Source: Plotosus lineatus (lineage: Eukaryota > Chordata > Actinopteri > Siluriformes > Plotosidae). Taken from it: DNA of 64,000 nt. This document shows, piece by piece, positions 35,178 through 47,177 of the stretch. The notes under the pieces were generated by a model. The model was given only the letters and a program-made list of their open reading frames with translations. It had not been told where the DNA came from and did not search any database. Positions within the stretch are counted from its first letter, which is position 1. Every line of letters starts with the position of its first letter. Where the stretch lies: assembly GCA_024760905.1 (NCBI GenBank), contig CM045733.1, forward strand, positions 26,564,501 to 26,628,500. The letters run 5' to 3'. The position numbers and the translations under genes were made by a program.

Positions 35178-37366
35178 CAGGGATCCCTCGCTACTTCGCA
35201 CTTCAATTCATGCAGCTTCAGTGCATCACGGTTTTTAAAAAAACAAATAAATAAATATTCATCGAATTAAAAAATGTGAGCCACTCCACTGAAAGTAGGC
35301 TGTTGCATCCAAAAATGAAAAATAAAGAAAATGAATCTTTTTACATAGATAGAGGAGGCCCAAAGCTGCAAAATACAGCAAAAAGTTTGTCAATACCTTG
35401 AAAACTGAGCGAGCTATGCCATTTCTTGTGTCAGCATTCAACTAAAAATTTCAAAAGACGTTTTAGAGAAAAATGAGCATAAAGATTGCCCTTCTTTGAA
35501 GATCATTAGTCCTTAGCAACCAAACATTTTTATGCACCTCAGCCATATAAACTTTTTGAAAGCATGTCTCGGAAAAGTTTTAGGAGGAGATGATAAGAGA
35601 AATCATCCTCATTTTAATTTGACAGGTCCTTTTAAAACCCATCAGTCACTGTGGTAACCCCCCCCAAAATGAACAAAAAACTACTAGTTTTTTTGTCATT
35701 TTTGTTTATTCCAATAAGATCAGTATGTATCTTTTCGACCATTAAATAATGGTTCAAATGCCTTCAAATGATACTGATTGAAAAAAAAACACTGTCAGGT
35801 TCAAATAATCACACTGAAATTAATAAAACTATATATAAGAAAACTATATCACAAAACTCTCTGATCTCTTTATACAAGTAAGCTTCATCAACTCTGCCTT
35901 CAACATTATTATTTAATCTATATCCTGCTCAGCAGAAAGGATCACATCATCATCACAAATACAACAAGCTGACTCATGCACACTTTTATTACCAGATGCC
36001 TCTTCTTCATCAACATCAAAATCTTCATCAACACAACTGGCATCATCATCATCATCATCAGTTTGTTCATATGTAAAAGGAATGAAACATTTAAGTATTT
36101 TTCGAGTCTTGACCAATTTTCGTACAAAACTAAACAACCCATGATCCAGCATGTCCAGTCCAGACAAGATTACACACAAATCAAATAATCAAAAAAATTC
36201 CATAATCAAATTTTGCATGCAGAGAAAAATACTCACCGGCGAAATATCTTCAAGAACGCCAAGCATTCTGGAATCTTCAAAGCCCAATTCTTGCGTCGAA
36301 TTTAGCATCTATACTAATGCTGCTGGACATCACAGATGACATTTCACTCTCCTTTTCCAGAAATTATGTGTATTCACAATCTTATAAATAAACTCAATGA
36401 CTATTATTGAAGAGAAAGTCGGAGATAAATTCTGCATGCAGTTAACACCGGAAGTTAACGTGTAATGGGCACTGCGCATGTGCAAGCTCGAGCTGACCAA
36501 TCAGTGTGTTCGTTTCAGATCTTCCTTAGCAACTAGCCTGCATTGTTTACGAGCACATCGTCTTCATAACCTTTATTTTATTCGCTGAAACGGCATGGAA
36601 GTTCATTTTAATATCAAAACAGTATCCAAAATGGAGAGACTACTTCACGGCAGTTCTTCTGGTGTATGGATTATAGTGTGTCTTATACCGAACTCGGTGA
36701 ATAATTGCAGCGAAAACCAGTAAGTTTTGCTACTGGTTTTATCTGGTTTTATGAGGGTACCTGCCAGAAAAATGGGGGGGAGACATTTTTAGTGAGTTTT
36801 AGTCGATTTCACGTGAGCAAGTGATAGTTGAATACTTGTTTTAATAGTTTCTGCAAAAATCCACATTTCGATAAAAATGGTCCATTTTTACTTTTCTGGC
36901 ATCTATCTCAATAGTGGTCTGTACGACAAGCACTTACTTTCGGTGGAGCGCCTCACAAATAAGGGAATTAAGGACGAATAGGGGAAAAGGTTATGGAAAA
37001 TGCCACAAAAGGCCAATTATGCAAAAAAAAAACCCTAAACCAACACAAAACAAAAAACAACCCAAAATCTCCAATCAAAACGAGTTACATTGTTGTGAGG
37101 TGCATATCTGAGTTTGTGCATGTGCACCTGCGTCTGTATGTGTATGTATTTATATTTTATTTACATCTTATGTATTATTTTTTTATGTTTAATTGTTATT
37201 ATAAGCATTTATAGCATTGAATATGTATTTATTGAACGTATATGCACATATACATGTACGTATACAGTACGTCAGTCGGCGGTGTTGGGGTGATCCTACT
37301 TTGCGGATTTCGGTGATCACATGGGGATCTCGGTCCCAATTAACCGCAGAAAATGAGGGATCCCTG
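35178..37366 (+). mobile_element. P1 element interrupted by element B
   Basis: Ends cagggatccctcgctacttc (35178) and gagggatccctg (to 37366), next to TA. P1 sequence runs 35178-35274 and resumes at about 36958. Element B fills the gap. Confidence 0.76.
35275..36957. mobile_element. TIR element B (superfamily unknown), nested in P1
   Basis: Terminal inverted repeats of about 23 bp, 20 matching (tgtgagccactccactgaaa versus, reversed, tgtgaggcgctccaccgaaa). It is about 1.68 kb. The minus strand at 35913-36179 has an open frame ending in an acidic, Cys-containing tail (DDDDDDASCVDEDFDVDEEE). 36360-36500 matches a block in element A in opposite orientation. I do not recognise a transposase. Confidence 0.68.
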
Positions 37367-37368
37367 TA

Positions 37369-38070
37369 TTATATTAGTGGATAAATCTGATGAATTATTA
37401 CTAATCAGTGATTCTATAAATGCATCAATAACATTTACAATCATATTACAATGTTAAGTAAGAAGTTTGGTCTTTAGTAGCTTAATATTTGTGCAATATT
37501 ATTCATTTTGAACACAAAAATTCCAAATAAAAATACTCAATATTAGTATATACAAGACGCAAATGAGTTGTCTGCGATCGAAAGATTAAAAAAAAAAAAA
37601 AAAATCATTATTCCAAGTGGATAATACTTGAATCAAAATGGCCAACACTCAGTTTTTCAGTCAATTAGATGAGGTGAGGTCATAATCAGCACACTTTAAA
37701 ATGGATAAAATACATTTTCTCGTTTTCCTGTATATTATTTACTTTGTATTTAAAACAACTTTATGGAGCGTGGTTTTCTTACGTCTCCATCTAGTAGGTA
37801 CTAACCTTTAATAAGTCTGCTAAACAGACACCGTTAGCTACAGAGATACATAGTTTACTTCTACTTGGAAAGCACAGAGCTCACTTGACCTGCTTCTCTA
37901 ATGGTTAAAATATGTAAAACATAAACTATATAAATTCTCATATTATTATTTTTGCTTTACTTTAAGCCTGGTCGCTGATCCTATATGCACATGTACTTTA
38001 CTATGTCATGTAGTGTGTACCATACATTTTTAAAGACAATTTAAGAGATTTGTGGAATTAGAGTTCATAC
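37369..38070. other. AT-rich stretch without recognised feature
   Basis: Only A/T tracts are visible. Confidence 0.45.
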
Positions 38071-38084
38071 ATATGTCACAATGT

Positions 38085-38398
38085 TAGTGGGGCCGGTGGT
38101 GTAGTGGTTAGGGTGCTGGGCTCATGATCAGGAGGTTGTGGGTTCGAATCCTAGTTAGACCTCCACTGTGTGAAGACCCCTGGGCAAGGTCTTAACCACA
38201 TGTGTGCCTCTGTTCACCCAGCAGTATAAATGGGTACCAGTAAAATATACTGTGAAGGTAACCTGTGATGGACTAGCATCCTATCCAGGAGGAGTTGAAC
38301 TCCTAGTCGCTTCACGCTACGGAAACCGGGGATAAGTACCGGCCTGATGAGCCACTAGGCTCGGGTGTAAAAAGCCCAACAGACTTTACCTACTACCT
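38085..38398 (+). mobile_element. S4 SINE (CAT anticodon-like head)
   Basis: A-box tggtgtagtgg, loop ctcatga, B-box ggttcgaatcc. The tail is unlike the other SINEs (ccggcctgatgagccactag). atatgtcacaatgt is duplicated at 38071-38084 and 38399-38412. Confidence 0.87.
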
Positions 38399-38679
38399 AT
38401 ATGTCACAATGTAAAAAAAAAATCTTCCTCTTTAATGGGTAAAATATGTTTTAAAAAAATCTTGTTTTGTTTATTACTTTTGTTCTCATGTTGTATACAG
38501 TATACTAAAATATTTATGCACCTAAGCTTGGTGAATGTCTCAGAATTGAACATTCCTCATGAAGTGCCATGACATTGTGATGCTTCACACTTTTGGCACA
38601 AATCTGTTCAGTATGTTTTTATCAATGGATGAACTTCAAATGTTTCAATATGATTTATTCACTAGTTAAATGCATACAG

Positions 38680-39427
38680 CAGTGCTTCTCAATTATTTTC
38701 TGTTACGCCCCCCCCTAGCAAGAAGAAAACAATTCGCCCCCCCCCCCCCCCCCACTTTCCGCCGCAAGTATAAATTATAACTTTTTTCTATAATATAGTT
38801 ACAGGTATATCTCTTCATTATATCGTATCCTTGTTAACATAAATAAAACAAAAAGAAAGAGATATAGTTCAACTTACAAGAATAACTTTAACATTTTTTA
38901 TTAGTCTGTAAAAGAAAGTGCATCAATTTGCCTTAAATTTAAAAATAATAATATCCTTGTTACATTTTTGACAAACTTACCACACCATTTGCTGCTGAAA
39001 ATAAAATCAATAAATAATTAATTCAAATTGACTTCAGAAACATTAACTCAGGAGCACAATATATAAACACTTTAACCTACAAAATAAGAACAAATAGAAC
39101 AATTTGTGCTGATTTTTTTTTCTCAAAATGAGGAAGCCAAGATTAATGGCTACAATGAGCACGTTTTGCAGCGCACAGCTTCTCAAAGCGAGGTTTGAAG
39201 CATGACACTGCAACTCTCAGCTCCTGCTCAATGTTTAGCTGGGACCTGTACTTGCTGCGCACAATGGGCAATGAGGGCGCCACTGCCAACTACTGGAGTG
39301 GATGTGCAATTACACTTTCTTGTAGTACGGCGAAAAAAAAGCATGTTCTCCTGGGTCACACGCGCCCCCCTCAGCATCCCATCGCGCCCCCCCTGGGGGG
39401 GCGCGCCCCACTATTTGAGAAGCACTG
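38680..39427. mobile_element. hAT-Charlie-like element with 8-bp target duplication (gcatacag)
   Basis: Ends cagtgcttctcaattatttt and, reversed, cagtgcttctcaaatagtgg. gcatacag is duplicated at 38672-38679 and 39428-39435. It is 748 bp, AT-rich in the middle and C-rich near the ends, without an intact frame. Confidence 0.88.
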
Positions 39428-39831
39428 GCATACAGTAATATTTTGCCAGCTTTTCAATTTAAGTGACCAATCAAACAGTTGAATATGAATTCAATAACAG
39501 TGCCACTCCTTGATGATGCTTTATAGCAGAGCCCCCGCATGGCATACCACTAATAAAGAAAAGCGTCTAACCATTGAGTTGCTTTCGGAACGTCAAGAAA
39601 AACTGATAGCATGTGGCCATCCCTGTGTCCTCCATGTCCACATGTGAATCCTGTGTTAATTCTTTGAAATTTTTATATTTCGAAAAAGAAAAACAGACAA
39701 TTTTTTTTTTTCTGGGAGAAAGTAATATAGTGAACAATAGGAGTTTAAGATTCAGGTCATGTGATGTGATATCATTAATAACAAAAATAAATAAACAAGT
39801 AATGATATTTTTGTGTTATTGGAATGTTCTC

Positions 39832-40095
39832 AGTTCAATTCATTTCTGTAACTGCTTAATCCTAATTAGGGTCACAGGGAGGCTGGCACCCATCCGAGCC
39901 AGGCCATCAACACGCTGACGGAGAAAGTCAGCAATGGTTCTTTTACATGACTGTCACCAAAGACATTGAGAGACATGGTCAGCCTTTGATAACCCAGTTA
40001 GCTGCACTGGGGGGGGCAGTGACAACCTTGTGGAGAGTGGGACTCAAACCCCCAACCTTAGGATCAGTGATCAAGCGCCCTATACCACCACTGCC
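39832..40095 (-). mobile_element. S2 SINE, shortened, minus strand
   Basis: Tail, part of the body and head with B-box reversed (gggactcaaaccc). tggaatgttctc is duplicated at 39820-39831 and 40096-40107. Confidence 0.85.
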
Positions 40096-40240
40096 TGGAA
40101 TGTTCTCTAAACCTACAATTTATAAATGTTCTACTTTATTTGTCAAGAACAAAATTGCCTGTTTGGTTACCCAAATTTTATTCCCTCCTTCAAACAAGTT
40201 ATTATACAATAAATTAATCTTGATATATATGCATAGGATA

Positions 40241-40596
40241 GTGGCAGTGGGGGCCTGGTGGTACAGGGCGCTGGATCGCTGATCCTAAGGTTGGGGGTTC
40301 GAGTCCCACTCTTCACAAAGTTGTCACTGTCCCCCCAGTGCAGCTAACTGGGTTATCAAAGGCGGGCCATGTCTCTCACTGTCTATGGTGTGAGGTTCAT
40401 GTAAAAGAAACATTGCTGACTTTCGTACAGAGTAGCTGCAAAGCCATCAGCGTGTTTCTGTCCTTTGCTAAAGGGTTGTGTCAGGAAGGGCATCCAACGT
40501 AAAAACCTATGCCAAATCAAATATGCAAATCATTCGCTGTGGCGCCCCCCCGAAAAAAAAAAAATACAGAGAGAGAAAAAGCTGAAAGGAAATCTC
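40241..40596 (+). mobile_element. S1 SINE, full length
   Basis: B-box ggttcgagtcc, RTE-like tail. atatatgcataggata (40225-40240) and atatatgcgtaggata (40597-40612) flank it with one mismatch. Confidence 0.86.
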
Positions 40597-40612
40597 ATAT
40601 ATGCGTAGGATA

Positions 40613-41019
40613 CGTGTATGGGTTTTGCGAGTTCCCACAAAAAAACTTGTCAAGTAAGGGAAATCATAAAGGAGCTCTGCTTTTAGGCAGCAGCTAAATC
40701 TACATATTCAACATCACTTTGAGAACCACCGAAATACACAAAGAACTTCAAGTTTCACCATTATAGGCACAAGGTACATGAGAACATGAGACTTCCAAAG
40801 CCAGACACCCTGACCTGCAGTACTGAGAGGTTAAAGGGCAGAAGGTCATGTGTAGTAAGTGACTTTACACCTGGGAAAGAGACTACGGTACTGTGTTATC
40901 ACAACAGGCTGAAAAAAGGAGCACAGAACAGGGCTGATGTTAGAGTGACCTGAGAAATGCGAGGATGATTTATACACTAGGTACACTAGGCCTAAAGGTA
41001 ATGGGTGTATGAGTATGTG

Positions 41020-41051
<32 letters not shown>

Positions 41052-41486
41052 CTCTCACTCACTCTATATCTCTAGCTCTATCTCTTCTTGTCCTGTCTTT
41101 TGCGCAGCTGCTATATGAGTGGCAGGAGTTGATGTATAGACACAGCTGGCCACTGCTGCAGAATCTGTTCTTTCCCACACACTCTTTTGTCCCTTAACAC
41201 ACAGTCGAGCTGCATTATTTCATACAAAAACACTTCATAAGCCGCATATATACAAAGCAAACTTAAACACAAAAAGATTTATTAAAATTTCAACATACTT
41301 GGCATTTAACAGAATACACAGACTTGAAACTTGGTTTAGTTGAGTTGTCTTAAAACCAAATAAGAAATTCTTTCTTATATGTACTTTTTGATCTGGTTCC
41401 ATCGCAGCCCTGAAGTGTGAGTATTTATTGACAGAATTCAACAACTGCCCATTGTGAGCAAACATTGATTCCTACACACATAAAAT
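40613..41486. other. Stretch with only a (CT)n run
   Basis: Apart from the microsatellite at 41019, nothing recognised. Confidence 0.45.
41019..41065. repeat. (CT)n microsatellite
   Basis: CT repeat with CG and CA interruptions. Confidence 0.9.
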
Positions 41487-41573
41487 CCTCTGCCAAATCA
41501 AACGTGCGAATCAGATGATTCGCTGTGGCGACTCCCGAGTAAAAGGGAAAAAGCCGAAAGGAAGACAGACAGT
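41487..41573 (+). mobile_element. RTE/S1 tail fragment
   Basis: Only the last ~87 bases remain (gcgaatcagatgattcgctg to gaagacagacag). The 5' leader and 3' end are fused, so it comes from an S1 SINE, not the LINE. Confidence 0.75.
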
Positions 41574-42727
41574 AGATTCCTACACACTGAACAAATAGTA
41601 AACAGAGATTAGAGAAGGAGATAGCGTTCAATCTGGGGCTGTAAAAATTGCCAGTGGGGTTAAAACTGAGATAAACTTGAATGATCTGGGGTGAGAAAGG
41701 TGAAAAAGCCCAGCTATGTGAATCCTGTAGCAGCCCATAAAACGCCCGAGTCCAAGTGGCTTCAGGGCTTACATGTACCAGCAAGCATCCTCTGCTGACC
41801 GCGGACCGGAGATGTCTCACGACAGTGTTGTAAGACCAAGAGTCGAACAGTCTACCTCATTTACCCCACTTTATTTTACTAATAAGCTCATTGTGCTCAT
41901 TGGTGTTCAGAGAGGACAGCTGTCTCAGTGAGCGCAGCTCGCTAACACCTGAATGTGGCATTCTTGCTGTCATGTTTACATCTCATCTCCTTTGAATGCC
42001 ATACACAGCATCAAGTCAAGATGAATAGCTGAAGAGCTCTGACAAAGCACAGATCTTCAATTTTCACATGTAGTATTTAAGCATTGGCCTCCAGAGTCTA
42101 TCCGCCATCACCATGAGGCTTATCATCTGTATTTATCTGCTCAAACAGAGCGGATAGGAAGCGGACCAAAATCAATACTCCTCACAATGGTGAGAGCCAC
42201 CATGCTTACACATAGACCCCTCAGATGATGGCGAAAAAGGCTCGGGTGATAGTGATAAGGTAGATTAGGTTGCAGCTGAAACACCTAGCCCTCATTCCTG
42301 CTTGTTTGCAATCCTAAATGAGTTTTTGTAAGATAGACAAGCCTTTGTTGTGACTACAGTGTTAACCTACTTTTATCAGACAGGGAAATCTGTCAGTTCT
42401 CGATTTATTCTTTGCAAAAAAAGTGAAGTGTTCAGCGGATCACATCTAGGTGACAGAATTTAAAAAAAAAAAAACAAAACACCGATTAGTAGCACAATTA
42501 TGTGGAACTTGTCAAAAGTTTTCATTAGCTAAAAGCTGAGGTCTAGATGAGAGTCAGTCAGCTGTTATGCCTTCAAGCCAATTTCCTTTCCCTGAGTCAA
42601 AGGTGAAGAGGTCATACAACCAGTGTTAATGGTTACCTAACATTTGACATGTGAATTTGTCATTAGCATGGGGGAAGGAGGGGGTTTTACTATGCAATAC
42701 GTTCATAAGATTGAAAGAAACTGAAAA
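41574..42727. other. Repeat-poor intronic sequence
   Basis: About 1.1 kb without known repeats or coding signals; a second candidate for conserved noncoding sequence. Confidence 0.4.
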
Positions 42728-42765
42728 AGAGAGAGAGAGAGTGAGAGCACGCAAGCGTGCGTGAG

Positions 42766-42824
<59 letters not shown>
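42728..42824. repeat. (GA)n microsatellite
   Basis: Pure GA from about 42768 to 42823, with an interrupted stretch before it. Confidence 0.92.
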
Positions 42825-42825
<1 letters not shown>

Positions 42826-43681
42826 AAAAGGACAGAACTAAAAGCAAGAATCTGAGCGAAATCTAAAGCCATGAGGATATGAGATTGAGGTAATAAAGAC
42901 AATGAGGAAACCGAAACAAACTGGACAACAAGGGAAAGATGGTCACTGCTGACCTACAAAGAGCTAACAGTGGACACAGACATTGAGCTCAAGAACAGCA
43001 ATCACGAGAACAATGTGTAAGCCATAAAGCTACCGGCAACACACAAAGGAGCAAAAGAGGCTCGCTGTGAATGGGCTGGATGCAAAATGCAGGTTGTAAG
43101 CAGGCTGGAAAAGGAATGCCTGAGACTGAAACGGGAAGGAAAGAAAGTGAAAAAGAATTACTACGAAGGTCTGAAATCCCTGTAATTTAAATGACAAAGA
43201 TAAGTCAGGAAAAGGGCAGCAATGCATCTCGTGCTGTTCCACTTCGCTATTATAATAATACACATTCTCGCTGTTCTTAATTAATTTCAGTTAATTTCTC
43301 AAAAACAGTAATATCAAACTGACAAGGCTGCACACCTTACCTTGGTAACAAACTGAAAAATTAAGTTTTAAAGCATAGAAGTAATAACTAGAGGAAACAC
43401 AGGCGTGCAATAGAAGAAGCATGGAAATCTGAAACGATTGTCCAGGAAACCTTCAAGTAGCTCTGTGTGTCATTATTTTTACCAAAACACATTTTCCCAA
43501 AAATCATCTAAACATGCAATGAATATCAGAAAAGTCTATTTTAACTTGAAAATCAAAAGGAATTTAAAGTTTTATAGGCTGACATGGAATGGATATAAAT
43601 GGATTACAACAAGGACTTTTTGGAATCTTGTTAGGCTGAACAGTTTTCAAGAACTGAATATAAACTGGAGGAAGATCGGGG
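42825..43681. other. Intronic sequence without recognised feature
   Basis: Follows the (GA)n run. No repeat or exon recognised. Confidence 0.4.
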
Positions 43682-43985
43682 AATCAGGTGCCAATGGGGG
43701 CGCTGTGTTTTGGACCCTTGAATTGAGGACGGCCTATGGTCTGCTAGCATGGAAATGTCATAATGTCATGTAACTGGTCCTCCATAAATCATATGCAAAT
43801 CACTGGGCTTCTCTCTCATGTACTCGAATTAATTATTGAACATTAACAGCATCAACATGCATATGAATATAGACACAGAAATTGTAATAACATTGGAATT
43901 GAGTGATCATATCTCTTTTTTTAAGCCTTTTGTAATCTTGAATGGAGAACTGTCTGATGATGTCATCTCTAAAGAAAAATAAATA

Positions 43986-44197
43986 CAGTGATACCTTGTC
44001 TAACAAATTTAATCCATTCCGAGGGCAAGCTCGTAAGCCGTAAAGTTCATTAGATGAAACACTTATTCTCAAGAAATAGCAGAAAACCAATTGATCCGTT
44101 CCAACCTCCTCCCAAACTCATATAACCTGCCTCAAACACATATATTTAACCTAATAGATTAAAGATAAACATGTAAAAACAATAAATATTTATTATT

Positions 44198-44228
<31 letters not shown>

Positions 44229-45003
44229 CATGTACATTAACATTAATAATAATTAATAATAAAAATTAATAAAACAAGAATAAACAATAAGTCAACTAAC
44301 TTTTCCTATCATTGACTGCGACAAAGATGTCACGTGAGCAGGGAGGAGGTGGTGTGTAACAGAGGAGGAGGAGGAGGAGGAGGAGGAGGAGGAGGAGAAT
44401 TTTTGGGCGTGTGCACGCTACGAATGCCAGCAAGGAAAGGCTCGGGGTGAGCTCTCACAAGGCCAGTGCTTCTCAAATAGTGGGGCGCCATACATTCTCA
44501 TACATGCCCCTCCTGGCATGGTGTGATGCCAGGAGAGGCGTGTATGACCCTGGGGAACATGTTTTTTCTTTTTCCATACCGTACTAGAATGAAGTGTAAT
44601 TGAACATCCACTACAGTAGTTGGCAGTGGCGCTCTTATTGTCGCACTATGGTTTGGGGAAAAGTATCGAGCAAACGATATGAAGTGCAGTGAACACTATA
44701 TATAGTCGCGTGCGGAGTGCTGGGGGAGTGTGAAATGTTTTGTTTTCTTCCTGGAGGGGGCGTCACAGAAAATAATTGAGAAGCACTACACAAGGCGTTC
44801 TAGGAGCGCGGAAGAATACACGCGGAAGAATATGAGGCTAATCGGCCCAGAAAAGCCATTTTCCCAGTAGAGCTTGTAAATCAACAATTTGATTTCGTTG
44901 GATGGGGCAGATTTTTGGTAGCATCGACACTCTTATCATGGAAAATTCGTTGTAAAGAACACTCGTAAGTCATACAGTCATAAGTAAGTCGTAAGTACCA
45001 CTG
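43986..45003 (+). mobile_element. pogo/Tigger-like element P5
   Basis: Ends cagtgataccttgtctaac and, reversed, cagtggtacttacgactta-like, flanked by TA (43984-43985, 45004-45005). It splits repeat Z and itself contains a hAT MITE (44464-44788). It also holds (TAA)n and (GGA)n runs. Confidence 0.75.
44464..44788. mobile_element. hAT-Charlie-like MITE nested in P5 (cacaaggc duplication)
   Basis: Same family as 38680-39427 but inverted. It starts cagtgcttctcaaatagtgg and ends aattgagaagcact. cacaaggc is duplicated at 44456-44463 and 44789-44796. It is 325 bp. Confidence 0.88.
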
Positions 45004-45491
45004 TATTTAAATTGTTAATGCTTATACCTAGAGAAGAGAAATTGTATGATTTACTGCACCATTCAATTATTGGATGATTTATATGACTATAGTATGAGGA
45101 GTTTATTCACTGAAGTGAGTGTAAGATTATATTTGTACGGGTATTGCTTGACTGACCTTGAAAAGAAAACAAAACGGTCGTTCTCAGCGATGGGGGGGGG
45201 GGGGGAAGACAAGATACCTCAAGGACAACTCAATGGCATGACATATGTCGTGAGGGATAAATCAAAACAAGATCAAGTTGACAGATGATGTCATTGAAGA
45301 CCAATCAAGAGTGGAATGGGCACTAGATAAACCACTCCAGAACTGTAGACGGTGTCCGAGACATTTCTCTCAGAACAACTGCTTTTGTGTGAATGACTGT
45401 ATGCGCTTCTTTTCCTAAAGAATAAATAAACACCTGATGAATGAGTTTGGCATGCTTGCATGAATGGGGAATGCAATACTGAATGGGGATG

Positions 45492-45583
45492 CAACAGTGA
45501 CAACTCGGTGATAGTGGGATTTGAACCCCGACCTGCGGATCAATAAGCCAGCACCCTACGACCGGGTCACCACTGCCCCCTAC
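45492..45583 (-). mobile_element. S1/S2 SINE head fragment
   Basis: Only the tRNA-like head (reversed B-box gggatttgaacccc, A-box side gaccgggtcaccactgcc) remains, so the tail class is unknown. Confidence 0.65.
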
Positions 45584-46204
45584 GTATCTAATTCATGTCT
45601 TCTTTTTTGTAAACCAAATTTCTTGACATAAATGATTATGTCTTCTTTAATAACCCCACTGATGTTATTTAGGTGATTTTCCTCAAACCGCCGTAACAAT
45701 GGCCCTTTAATAAAACATTCTGATAATCAGGAGTAATTCTGGATATATCCCAAAGGAGTAAGTATGCAAAGTTGGATGAGTATATTAGATGGTCAGCTGG
45801 TCTTGAGATATCGCTTGTAAATGAAGGGCTGAGAACCAGAGTGTCTAACCAACAGAAAGCCATTTTCAAGACAAATAACCTGAAAGATTTTTCAACAAAA
45901 AACATCAGGAAGAATGTTAACAATAATATTTCAGGTCATGAGGAAGATGAAAGGAACTCCATTTTTTCTATTTTGGTCATTTAATAGCAGACGTTATCCA
46001 CATCTTCCAAAATATGACTTATCTCATCTTTGGTGTTAAGACTGTTATGGATCTCAGATGTGGGAAAAGAAAAGAAAGAATAAAAAAAAGCCACATGCCT
46101 AATCACCTGGGATGCCAAATTAATGACAGATAAGGTGTGTTGTTGTGAAACACTATTACTTTCAGCACTGCTTTTACATTCAGATTCCTACACTTGATCC
46201 AGTA
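45584..46204. other. Intronic sequence without recognised feature
   Basis: Frames at 45669-45984 on both strands look like chance. Confidence 0.4.
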
Positions 46205-46612
46205 CATTCTCACTCATTTCTTTGCTGAACCACTTAATGCTTCTGGGGTCGTGTGGAGGCCGGAGCCTATCGCAGCCTACACTGAGTGAGAACAGGGTAC
46301 AGCCTAAACAGCTTGCCAGACCATTGCAATGACAACACATGCACATCCACCCTCACTTACACTAACACCTACTGGCAATTTGGATCAGAAAATAGCTTAA
46401 TATGTGTCTTTGGACTGTGTGTGTGTGTGTGTGTGTGGGGGGTGGGGGGTGGGGGGGGTGGGGGGGGGCTGAAGACCTGGAGTAAACCCAGAGGAGAAAC
46501 CATGGGAGAACATATAAACTGCACACAGAAACACCTAAGGCTGGGACTCATACCTGGGACCCTCTTTCTGTGAGGTGGATGATCTAATCACTATGGCACT
46601 GTACCACCGCTG
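46205..46612 (-). mobile_element. S3 SINE with internal GT/G expansion
   Basis: Tail at 46215-46325, a (GT)n then G-rich run at 46418-46469, then head cttctgtgaggtggatgat-like. Confidence 0.68.
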
Positions 46613-46654
46613 ATCCAGTGCAAGCAAAAGCAAATAAACTCTGATAAAAAATAT

Positions 46655-46879
<225 letters not shown>

Positions 46880-47177
46880 TTACATCAGGGACAACTTCAC
46901 AAAGACCAGCAACAGTAACTTAATACTTGCACATAAAAGAACTCGTCCCTCATCAAGAGCAACAGTTCAATAAAATACACAAACAGTTTAAAAGCAGCAG
47001 AACTGGATCCGGCTACAGCCTGGAGCTAACACATCCTCTAGAGAGACAATTCATCAGATGAGTCAATGATATTATTCTTACTTCAGTGCACTTCTACTGG
47101 AACCAGCAATATACTTCATACTAATAACATAAATTAACTAAAACCAATTAACACATCAGTAGAGTAGAGGCTCTTAC

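Larger units (their letters stand above)
43682..45440 (+). repeat. Dispersed repeat Z, copy 2, split by P5
   Basis: Repeat Z sequence at 43682-43983 and 45006-45440 flanks P5. Removing P5 and one TA restores the order seen in copy 1. It ends with aataaataaacacctgatga. Confidence 0.55.

Noticed and set aside
36019..36060. Short tandem GATGAT runs and other spaced repeats considered as CRISPR-like
   Set aside because: Simple trinucleotide repeats in a eukaryotic genome; no repeat-spacer architecture.
38085..38160. tRNA-like sequences with A and B boxes at SINE heads
   Set aside because: They lack a complete cloverleaf with acceptor stem, occur as dispersed copies with SINE bodies, and carry target duplications; not functional tRNA genes.
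47134..47177. Extension of the celsr1 frame past 47178 (GKSLYSTDVLIGFS)
   Set aside because: A strong ACAG|GTAAGA donor and loss of CELSR similarity show it is read-through into the intron.
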